Shown here: piece by piece, positions 1 through 5,067 of the stretch
Numbering within the stretch: the first letter of the stretch is position 1
Layout of the letters: every line of letters starts with the position of its first letter
Origin: Actinomycetota bacterium
Lineage (GTDB): Bacteria > Actinomycetota > Thermoleophilia > RBG-16-64-13
Direction: 5' to 3'
Assembly (NCBI GenBank): GCA_003157225.1
Contig: PMIZ01000174.1
Coordinates: 637-6,159 of the forward strand
DNA length: 5,523 bases
Position numbers and translations under genes: made by a program
Notes under the pieces: generated by a model
Databases searched by the model: none
Seen by the model: only the letters and a program-made list of their open reading frames with translations
Told to the model about the DNA's origin: nothing

Positions 1-734
1 TCGCCATCAGCGAAGCGGTGGAAGTAGCGGCTCAGCGCGACGACACCCACTACTCCCTCGGTTCGGTGCTCAACCACGTGCTGCTCCACCAGACCGTGAT
101 CGGGCAGGAGGCCCTGGAGCAGATGGAACTGGCCGGCGCGTATCCCGACTTTGTGGTGGCGTGTGTCGGTGGCGGCTCCAACTTCGCCGGCATCAGCACC
201 CCCTTCGTGGGCGAGAACATCAAGAAGGGCAAGAAGACCCGCATCATCGCCGTCGAACCGGCGGCCTGCCCGTCGATGACCAAAGGCGTCTACGCGTTCG
301 ACTATGGAGACACCGCCAAGCTGACTCCGCTCTGCAAGATGGAGACGCTCGGTCACGACTTCATTCCGCCGGGCATCCACGCAGGTGGCCTGCGCTACCA
401 CGGCATGGCTCCGATGGTGTCGCACCTCCACCAACTCGGCCTCATCGAGGCTCGCTCGGTCATGCAGACTGACTGCTTCTCGGCCGGGGTCTCCTTCTCG
501 CGGTCGGAAGGCATCATCCCTGCTCCGGAGAGCAACCACGCCATCGCGGTGGTGAGGCAGCTGGCCGAGGACTGCAAGCAGTCCGGCGACGAGAAGACGA
601 TCCTCTTCAACATGAGCGGCCACGGGCACTTCGACATGGCGGCCTACGACAACTACCTGGACGGCAAGCTCGAGGACTACGCCTATCCCGAAGAGAAGAT
701 CAAAGAGGCGATGAAGAACCTGCCCAAGATCTGA
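1..734 (+). CDS. trpB: Tryptophan synthase beta chain, TrpB2 type (5' partial)
   Basis: PLP-dependent enzyme that condenses indole with L-serine to give L-tryptophan in the cytoplasm. The gene enters from the left edge; the first whole codon is at base 3, and the reading frame runs unbroken through the GTG at 18, which is an internal valine and not a start. Visible motifs are the glycine-rich PLP-phosphate loop GGGSNFAG (about bases 168-191), SEGIIPAPES (from 504), and SGHGHFD near the C-terminus (from 615). The phrases LGSVLNHVLLHQTVIG and GGLRYHG are typical of the TrpB2 (TrpEb_2) subgroup rather than the TrpA-paired TrpB1. TrpB2 enzymes are often found away from trpA and have been proposed to salvage free indole; no trpA follows here. 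The N-terminal third with the catalytic lysine lies outside the window, so activity cannot be judged. It ends in TGA one base before the convergent gene's stop codon. Confidence 0.95.
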   Translation, partial: AISEAVEVAAQRDDTHYSLGSVLNHVLLHQTVIGQEALEQMELAGAYPDFVVACVGGGSNFAGISTPFVGENIKKGKKTRIIAVEPAACPSMTKGVYAFDYGDTAKLTPLCKMETLGHDFIPPGIHAGGLRYHGMAPMVSHLHQLGLIEARSVMQTDCFSAGVSFSRSEGIIPAPESNHAIAVVRQLAEDCKQSGDEKTILFNMSGHGHFDMAAYDNYLDGKLEDYAYPEEKIKEAMKNLPKI

Positions 735-735
735 G

Positions 736-1380
736 TCACCGGCGGCCTATTTGGCCGGGGTCCCGAGAATGGCGGAAGACCGCTCGGACTCGGGTCAAGA
801 ATGATCGTATTTTCTGGGCGGCGCCCCGCAAGGGGCGCCGCCCGTCCTTCTGGCTTGCGGTAGCCGGAGCAAATCGCTCCAGTCGCCACGGCTTGCTCTC
901 AACGAACTCGCGTGCTCGCTCAAGAACGATCGACTGGATGTTCTCTTTTGTCGCGCCCGGCCAGTACCATGACTCCCCAATGGTGTACAGGTCTTGGTAG
1001 GCCAAGTTCAGAAGATACAGATCCTTGAGCAGGGGTGCGTGGTCTTCATCCCTGTAGAGGCTACCCAGTGCATCCAAAGTGGCGGCCATGCCCTCGGTAC
1101 CGGCCAGAAGTGACAGTAACCGCTCGCGGGCGTAGACGTAGACGGCGTCCTCCCGCGCGAGTTCGCTAGCGCCGACCTCTCGCAGGGTTCGCTCGAGAAG
1201 GCGATCGACCTCGAACCCGTTGAAGGGAGGGCTCAGCGAGGCGAGCATCTGCAGATAATGGCCCGAGGCACCTTGTTCCAGCAGACCGATGGCCCAGTCG
1301 ACGCAGTGTTCGTCACGCGTTCTCCCGAGTGCTCGTTCCGCGACGACGCGCTCAGTCGTAATCGTATAGCGTCGTTCCAT
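736..1380 (-). CDS. Uncharacterised 214-residue protein downstream of DUF72
   Basis: I cannot assign a function. The start is well supported: ATG at 1380-1378 has a strong GGAGG (1391-1387) six bases upstream. The protein looks soluble and mostly helical, with no signal peptide or membrane segment. Recognisable blocks are DWAIGLLEQG (about residues 28-37), an LASLSPPFN segment (46-54), LYLLNLAYQDLY (121-132) and SWYWPGATKENI (137-148). From memory the pattern resembles a widespread family of small stand-alone bacterial proteins of unknown role, some of which occur near toxin genes; that link is weak. The globular part seems to end near residue 168. The rest is an Arg-rich, low-complexity tail, and its codons 180-188 overlap a perfect hairpin at 816-843, so the natural end may once have been earlier. 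The coding region around 850-1100 is somewhat less GC-rich than its neighbours. It lies 30 bases after the DUF72 gene and is probably co-transcribed with it. Confidence 0.75.
   Translation of the reverse strand: MERRYTITTERVVAERALGRTRDEHCVDWAIGLLEQGASGHYLQMLASLSPPFNGFEVDRLLERTLREVGASELAREDAVYVYARERLLSLLAGTEGMAATLDALGSLYRDEDHAPLLKDLYLLNLAYQDLYTIGESWYWPGATKENIQSIVLERAREFVESKPWRLERFAPATASQKDGRRPLRGAAQKIRSFLTRVRAVFRHSRDPGQIGRR
816..843 (+). terminator. Perfect 12-bp GC hairpin with GCAA tetraloop, probable trpB terminator
   Basis: Bases 816-827 pair with 832-843 without a mismatch, around the loop GCAA (828-831), a GNRA tetraloop. It lies 82 bases past the trpB stop and inside the 3' coding end of the opposing gene. 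On the + strand it is followed by GTCCTTCTGG, a weak pyrimidine tract. On the - strand it is followed by AGAAAATACG, with no U run. The + direction is therefore favoured, as a terminator with a poor U-tract of the kind common in high-GC bacteria. The hairpin itself is certain; its function is inferred. Confidence 0.6.
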
Positions 1381-1386
1381 CGACTC

Positions 1387-1391
1387 CCTCC
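1387..1391 (-). promoter_or_regulatory. Strong ribosome binding site for the 214-residue gene
   Basis: The - strand reads GGAGG, extended to GGAGGGAG, six bases before the ATG at 1380. This is among the clearest Shine-Dalgarno sequences in the window. It fixes the start codon and shows that the gene can be translated independently of DUF72. Confidence 0.8.
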
Positions 1392-1410
1392 GGACGGGTC
1401 ACTCCTGCGT

Positions 1411-2361
1411 TCAGTCCTGGACCGGACCGCGCATGCCGTCACCTGGCGTTGCGGCGTCAGGCGAGGAATCGGATGCGTCCAGCAGGGACATGAGTTGCTT
1501 GGCGTTGCGCGGCGCGTAGTCGGCGAAGCAGTTGTTGAACATCACGTAGGTGGTGCCGGCCTGTTCCCGTAGCTGTCGCACCGGTTCCACCCATTCGGCC
1601 AACTCCTCGTCGGAGTACAGGTACTTGAATCGTTCTGCCGCCGAGCTCACCCGCGCCCGCCACGTCGCGCTGTTGCGGCCATGGAAGCGCACGTAGGCCA
1701 GGTCGGCCGTAGCTGCCGCCAGCGGCGGGAGAACGGTAGGTCCCTCCAGTCGCGGCTCGTCCACGCACACGTAGGACGCGCCCAGCGACGACAACAACTC
1801 GAGCGTGGTCACCAACTCCTCGGGCTCCACCCAAGAGGCGTGCCTGAATTCCACCGCTGCCCGGTCGGGTGCCACCAGGCCCGCGCTGTAAGCCACGTAT
1901 TCCCGGTTGGCCTCGTTGGCTACGAAGTAGGGCGGAAACTGCAGCAACACCAGTCCCATCTTGCCCTCGGCCCGCAAGGGCTCGAGGGCCTCGCTGAAGA
2001 GCGCGAAGGTCTCGCGGCGAAGATCGGCCGAAGGGTGAATGACGCGGCCCTGGCGGTCGAGCTCCAGCTCCTGGTTGGAGCGCAGCGGCGGCGGCAATTG
2101 CTCGGGGCGCACGGCATGCCGGGTCATCATGGCGAAGGCTTTGATGTGGAAGACGAACCCGGGCGGCGTCCTCTCGGCCCACAACCGGGCGGTGGCCGAC
2201 GTGGGCAGGCCGTAGAAGGTCGAGTCGACTTCCACGGTGTCGAAGTGGGTCGCGTAGTAGCCCAGGCGGTCGGCGGCGGTGCGGACGGTGGCGGGGTACC
2301 AGGCCCGCACCATGGTGGGGTCGGTCCAAGAGCAGGTGCCTATTCGAACTCGGCCGGCCAT
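1411..2361 (-). CDS. DUF72 (YecE-like) domain protein
   Basis: A full-length, 316-residue member of the DUF72/YecE family, a TIM-barrel fold of unestablished biochemical function. Family blocks appear in order: GTCSWTDP (residues 8-15), VEVDSTFYGLPT (43-54), FHIKAF (71-76), LLQFPPYF (139-146), VEFRHASW (170-177), YVRFHGRN (223-230) and VMFNNCFADYAPRNA (273-287). The first block starts within ten residues of the ATG at 2361, as usual in the family, so the start is secure although there is no Shine-Dalgarno sequence before it. The last 20 or so residues, rich in Ser, Asp, Pro and Gly, follow the conserved barrel end and look disordered. It is cytoplasmic, with no signal peptide. It is divergent from the dehydrogenase gene across 24 bases and followed by the uncharacterised gene after 30 bases. 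Confidence 0.93.
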   Translation of the reverse strand: MAGRVRIGTCSWTDPTMVRAWYPATVRTAADRLGYYATHFDTVEVDSTFYGLPTSATARLWAERTPPGFVFHIKAFAMMTRHAVRPEQLPPPLRSNQELELDRQGRVIHPSADLRRETFALFSEALEPLRAEGKMGLVLLQFPPYFVANEANREYVAYSAGLVAPDRAAVEFRHASWVEPEELVTTLELLSSLGASYVCVDEPRLEGPTVLPPLAAATADLAYVRFHGRNSATWRARVSSAAERFKYLYSDEELAEWVEPVRQLREQAGTTYVMFNNCFADYAPRNAKQLMSLLDASDSSPDAATPGDGMRGPVQD

Positions 2362-2385
2362 GGGCTAAGGATATACTGTTAGGCG
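2362..2385. promoter_or_regulatory. Compact, symmetric divergent promoter, probably leaderless on at least one side
   Basis: Only 24 bases separate the two ATG codons. The + strand has TATACT at 2372-2377, five of six matches to the TATAAT -10 box. It ends eight bases before the A of ATG 2386, which would place the transcription start at or next to the start codon. The - strand has TATATC at 2375-2370 (four of six, last T missing), also eight bases before its ATG. CTAA (2365-2368) and TTAG (2379-2382) form inverted arms around the central TATA. Neither gene has a usable Shine-Dalgarno sequence, and I find no -35 match at 16-18 base spacing on either side. Leaderless transcription is inferred from this geometry. 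Confidence 0.6.
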
Positions 2386-3423
2386 ATGAACGCTCCAGCG
2401 AGCAAGACGAGCGACAGAACCGACAGCACGAGTTCTAAGCCCCGACTCTTCCTGACTCGACGGATCCCCGAGCCGGGCTTCTCGCTCGCGCACGAGCTGT
2501 TCGCCGTGACCGGGGGCGACAAAGACGAACCGCTGGCGCGCGAGCGGTTGATGGTCGGCGTGGCTGGGGCCGACGCCATCCTCTGCCTCCTCACCGAGAC
2601 CATCGATGGGCCCGTGATGGACGCGGCGGGCCAGCAACTGCGGGTGATCTCGGACATGGCGGTGGGTTTCGACAACATCGACGTGGAGGCTGCCACCAAG
2701 CGCGGCATCCTCGTGACGAACACCCCGGGGGTGCTCACCGACGCCACCGCCGACCTCACCTGGGCGCTCATTCTCGGCGTCATGAGGCGTGTCGCCGAAG
2801 GTGATCGTCTCGTGCGCGATGGGCGTTTCGAGCGCTGGGGCCCGTTCCTGCTGCTTGGCCGCGCGGTAGCCGGAGCGACCCTGGGGATCGTGGGCATGGG
2901 GCGCATCGGTCAAGCGGTGGCCCGCCGCGCCTTGGGATGGGACATACGGGTGCTCTACACGAGAGCGAGCGGCCCGTTGCCGGCGGGGCTCGTGCCAGTA
3001 GGGGCGACCTGGGAATACCGCGGTCAACTGGACGACATCCTCCGCGAAGCTGACGTCGTGAGCCTCCATGTCCCCCTGACCGTCGAGACCCGCCATCTCG
3101 TCGGCACGCGGGAGCTGGCGCTCATGCGGCCCGGATCGTTCCTGGTCAACACGTCCCGGGGCCCGGTAGTTGACGAGATCGCCTTGGTGCAGGCTCTGGA
3201 AAGTGGACATCTGGGGGGCGCCGGCTTAGACGTCTACGAGCACGAGCCTGCCCTGGCGCCGGGGCTGGCCCAGCTATCCAACACGCTCTTGCTGCCCCAT
3301 CTGGGCAGCGCAACCACCGAGACCAGAGGCCGGATGTCGGAGATGGCGGTGCGGAACGCCATCGCTGCCGTTCGGGGCGAGAGAGTCCCGCATGTGGTCA
3401 ATCTACGAGCGGTGAAGGTATGA
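2386..3423 (+). CDS. D-2-hydroxyacid dehydrogenase, glyoxylate/hydroxypyruvate reductase type
   Basis: NAD(P)H-dependent oxidoreductase that interconverts 2-oxoacids and D-2-hydroxyacids; the nearest pattern is glyoxylate reductase (glyoxylate to glycolate, hydroxypyruvate to D-glycerate). The 345 residues show the catalytic N-terminal part from about residue 18 (LFLTRRIPEPG), AVGFDNIDV (92-100), the Rossmann loop GMGRIG (170-175), NTSRGP with catalytic Arg258, DVYEHEP with Glu287, and LLPHLGSAT with His305. All three catalytic residues are therefore present. The second beta strand ends in LYTRASG with a basic and no acidic residue, which suggests a preference for NADPH (inference). Residues 1-17 are a Ser/Thr-rich extension with no alternative start codon inside, which supports the ATG at 2386. 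The exact substrate cannot be read from sequence; D-lactate- or phosphoglycerate-type activity is less likely. The lipoprotein gene begins seven bases after its stop. Confidence 0.92.
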   Translation: MNAPASKTSDRTDSTSSKPRLFLTRRIPEPGFSLAHELFAVTGGDKDEPLARERLMVGVAGADAILCLLTETIDGPVMDAAGQQLRVISDMAVGFDNIDVEAATKRGILVTNTPGVLTDATADLTWALILGVMRRVAEGDRLVRDGRFERWGPFLLLGRAVAGATLGIVGMGRIGQAVARRALGWDIRVLYTRASGPLPAGLVPVGATWEYRGQLDDILREADVVSLHVPLTVETRHLVGTRELALMRPGSFLVNTSRGPVVDEIALVQALESGHLGGAGLDVYEHEPALAPGLAQLSNTLLLPHLGSATTETRGRMSEMAVRNAIAAVRGERVPHVVNLRAVKV

Positions 3424-3430
3424 TTACCCC

Positions 3431-4036
3431 GTGCAACGCCCGCATTTGACAAGCGACGCGACCGTGGACCATGGGTGCGCGCGCCTGGTCCTCGTGGTTT
3501 CGCTGCTCGTGGCCCTCACTTCCTGTTTGCTGTGGACGGTCGCCTGCACTTCAGTCGACCAGACAGGCGACGGGAGCACCTCCTCCACCATCGGGGAGAC
3601 CTCCAAATCCGGTGACGTGGTGGGCACAGAAGGTGAGGACATCCACGTCGGCCCCGCAGTGATAACCGTGCGGGCACTGCAAGCCACCTTCCAACCGGCC
3701 ACGCCTGCGCAGCGCCTCGTGGAGGAGACCCCGTCGGCGCCGGGCCAGGGCCAATCGTTCTACCAGGCAACCGTGCGGGTGAGCAACACCTTGCAGCCTC
3801 CGCTGCGGATCGATCCCAACGATTTCGCCTGCGCCGTGGGGAATTCCGTGGTGCCCATCGATCCCACACGCTCTGGGCCGCTACCCCGGAGCCTCCTCAA
3901 GAACACCTCGCTCGACCTTCTTCTCACCTTCAAGGCTCCAGCCGGCTTCCAGCCCATACTGCTCTACAGCCCCTCCTGGTATCAGGGGGTCATAAGGGTG
4001 GGCCCGGCCGAGGAGTCCACGACCACCACCACCTAG
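3431..4036 (+). CDS. Secreted lipoprotein with DUF4352-like (Ig-like) domain
   Basis: Predicted exported lipoprotein of 201 residues. An Arg-containing N-terminus is followed by a hydrophobic stretch (about residues 19-38) carrying two possible lipid-attachment cysteines: Cys32 in LTSC, a textbook lipobox, and Cys39 in TVAC, a poorer match but directly before a Ser/Thr/Gly-rich linker (about 40-68). The mature part, from about IHVGPAVITVRAL (71-83), has the beta-strand pattern of the DUF4352/telokin-like fold: FYQATVRVSN (110-119), then RIDPNDFAC (127-135), then a late LLLTFKAPAG strand (163-172). It ends in five threonines. The GTG at 3431 is the chosen start, seven bases after the dehydrogenase stop; GAAGG at 3414-3418 is rather distant, and GTG 3464 would also leave a plausible signal peptide. 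It is probably co-transcribed with the dehydrogenase. Its binding partner is unknown. Confidence 0.75.
   Translation: MQRPHLTSDATVDHGCARLVLVVSLLVALTSCLLWTVACTSVDQTGDGSTSSTIGETSKSGDVVGTEGEDIHVGPAVITVRALQATFQPATPAQRLVEETPSAPGQGQSFYQATVRVSNTLQPPLRIDPNDFACAVGNSVVPIDPTRSGPLPRSLLKNTSLDLLLTFKAPAGFQPILLYSPSWYQGVIRVGPAEESTTTTT
4022..4033 (+). repeat. (ACC)4 trinucleotide repeat coding the terminal Thr run
   Basis: Four perfect ACC triplets stand directly before the TAG stop of the lipoprotein gene. With the preceding ACG they encode its five C-terminal threonines. Slippage would add or remove threonines without a frameshift. Threonine runs are common in exported proteins of some actinobacterial lineages, and I use this only as a weak lineage hint. 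Confidence 0.6.
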
Positions 4037-4041
4037 CCTGA

Positions 4042-4644
4042 CTACCTCCAGGCGACGATTCTTGCGGGTGCTCCGTCCGTGCCCACGACGGCGAGGGGCA
4101 GACAGGCGCAGGTGACCGGTCCGGGCTCGATGCGGTCGAGTCCCCGCAGGTTCTCGGCGAGGAGGACGCCATGGCCCAGCAGCAGCTTGTGCACCGGATA
4201 GGGTTCCTCGTCCAGGCTGGGCGCATCGGTGCCCACCAGTCCCGCCCCGCCGTCGAGTAGGAGCCGCGCTGCCTCGACCGAAAGAAGGGCGCCGCCGGTG
4301 TTAAGCAGGACGAAACCGCCGGGGTGGATCGGGAAGGGCAGAAGGCACTCGGCGAGGAAATCGGCTGTGACTTGGCCGCCAAGCGGTTTCGTCAGCGGGC
4401 GACAGTCCACCACGATGCCCGGCCCAATCAGCCGCTCCAGCGGAAAGCAGTCGAGGGTCTCGCCGTCGGAGAAGAAATGGCGGGGCGCGTCAAGATGGGT
4501 GCCCGAATGCGAGCCAACGCAGATCTGGGTCACCTGGTAGCCGTCCACTTCGTGCGAGCGCGCGCCCACGAGCTGCACCGCAGGGTCTCCGGGAAATCCG
4601 GTCATACCCGGAGTAAGAGGCTGCGTCAGGTCGAAGAACTCCAC
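4042..4644 (-). CDS. Cyclase-family metal hydrolase (kynurenine formamidase-like)
   Basis: Member of the cyclase superfamily (PF04199), whose best-known enzymes are bacterial kynurenine formamidase KynB (N-formylkynurenine to kynurenine plus formate) and isatin hydrolase. Its 200 residues match the family's usual size of about 200-210. The metal signature HSGTHLDAPRHF covers residues 46-57 with His46, His50, Asp52 and His56 intact. The second half, VGTDAPSLD (137-145), His152 and Glu164, supplies the remaining ligands, spaced twelve apart as in KynB-type enzymes. The site therefore looks complete for one or two divalent ions. The start is GTG at 4644, with GGAG (4652-4649) four bases before it, and DLTQPL follows at once as in homologues. 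It begins 12 bases after the cupin stop, so the two are almost certainly one operon. Formylkynurenine as substrate is plausible given the tryptophan genes nearby but is not proven; other cyclase substrates fit equally well. Confidence 0.88.
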   Translation of the reverse strand: MEFFDLTQPLTPGMTGFPGDPAVQLVGARSHEVDGYQVTQICVGSHSGTHLDAPRHFFSDGETLDCFPLERLIGPGIVVDCRPLTKPLGGQVTADFLAECLLPFPIHPGGFVLLNTGGALLSVEAARLLLDGGAGLVGTDAPSLDEEPYPVHKLLLGHGVLLAENLRGLDRIEPGPVTCACLPLAVVGTDGAPARIVAWR

Positions 4645-4656
4645 TGGGCTCCGGCC

Positions 4657-4998
4657 CTACCCGAAGAGGTCGAGCAAGAAGACCAGGTCGTCGGTGGAGG
4701 TGAGGGCGTGATAGAGCCGCGCCGGCATGTAGTAGAACGAGCCCGGCTTGGCGTCGTGCTCCGTCTCGCCGATCTGGATCTTCCCGGCACCGCTCAGCAC
4801 GTGGATGGTGGCCGCTGAGGCCGCGGAGTGGCCCGACATCTTCTGCCCCGTGCTCATGGCAAAGAGGCTGATGTTGGCCTTGGGGTAGTCGACCAGCGTC
4901 TTGCTGACGATGCCACCGTCCGCGAACTGCACCAATTCCTGGAGGTTGCCCACCCAAGGTTGCTCAGACGACTGCTCGACCGGTTTCTGCTCATCCAT
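4657..4998 (-). CDS. Small single-domain cupin protein
   Basis: A 113-residue cytoplasmic cupin, essentially one beta-barrel after a short charged N-terminus. Cupin motif 1 appears as GHSAASAATIHVLSG (56-70) and motif 2 as KPGSFYYMPARLYHAL (84-99). Compared with the classical HxH...E plus His metal site, His57 and His97 remain, while the second His and the Glu are replaced by Ala59 and Ala63. This HSA/HTA variant is a recognised small-cupin subtype, so loss of metal binding is possible but not certain; His66 might substitute. The start at ATG 4998 is supported by GGAGG (5008-5004) five bases upstream. It lies between trpS (67 bases upstream) and the cyclase gene (12 bases downstream). A role as a sensor, isomerase or small-molecule binder for the cyclase pathway is a guess. 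Confidence 0.88.
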   Translation of the reverse strand: MDEQKPVEQSSEQPWVGNLQELVQFADGGIVSKTLVDYPKANISLFAMSTGQKMSGHSAASAATIHVLSGAGKIQIGETEHDAKPGSFYYMPARLYHALTSTDDLVFLLDLFG

Positions 4999-5003
4999 GG
5001 CAG

Positions 5004-5008
5004 CCTCC
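5004..5008 (-). promoter_or_regulatory. Ribosome binding site for the cupin gene
   Basis: The - strand reads GGAGG within GAGGGAGG, five bases before ATG 4998. It decides between this ATG and the out-of-frame ATG whose complement lies at 4992-4994. Confidence 0.8.
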
Positions 5009-5027
5009 CTCTCGCGTGATTGGAGCT

Positions 5028-5067
5028 GAAGCCGCGGCCGCCGTGCCCGAGGCGACCGGCCAGCTTC
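5028..5067 (-). other. Imperfect GC-rich inverted repeat between trpS and the cupin gene
   Basis: Bases 5028-5032 pair with 5063-5067 (GAAGC/GCTTC), and 5036-5040 pair with 5057-5061 (GGCCG/CGGCC). A small internal loop separates the two helices and the apical loop is 16 bases. The repeat touches the trpS stop codon. No U-run follows on the - strand, so it is a poor terminator. It could slow or partly end trpS transcripts, or be chance in GC-rich DNA. No promoter-like -10/-35 pair stands out in this 67-base spacer, which mildly favours read-through from trpS into the cupin gene. Confidence 0.3.

Noticed and set aside
743..757. Five-bp hairpin CGGCC-TATTT-GGCCG just after the trpB stop
   Set aside because: The stem is short and has no U-tract after it; the 12-bp hairpin at 816-843 is a far better terminator candidate.
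1457..2329. 290-codon open frame on the - strand in another frame within DUF72
   Set aside because: Shares the strand but not the frame of the conserved DUF72 protein; Arg/Gly/Pro-rich shadow.
1681..2382. 233-codon open frame on the + strand opposite DUF72
   Set aside because: Arg/Gly/His-rich low-complexity translation with no motifs, lying wholly antisense to a clearly recognised family; typical of high-GC third-position bias.
2365..3210. 281-codon open frame on the - strand opposite the dehydrogenase
   Set aside because: Its composition is Arg/His/Gly-rich with no domain pattern, and the + strand gene carries all catalytic motifs.
3420..3449. Nine-codon ORF beginning ATGATTACC, overlapping the dehydrogenase stop and lipoprotein start
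   Set aside because: Too short to support, with no well-placed ribosome binding site; translational coupling through it is conceivable but unsupported.
3446..3474. TTGACA at 3446-3451 as a -35 box for the lipoprotein gene
   Set aside because: The hexamer 17 bases downstream is CCATGG, not a -10 box, and the element lies inside the coding region.
4069..4087. CCGTC/GACGG inverted repeat near the 3' end of the cyclase gene
   Set aside because: Five pairs only, within conserved coding sequence and without a U-run on either strand.
4490..4957. 155-codon open frame on the - strand spanning the cupin-cyclase junction
   Set aside because: It would merge parts of two well-supported genes out of frame, and no family resemblance is seen.
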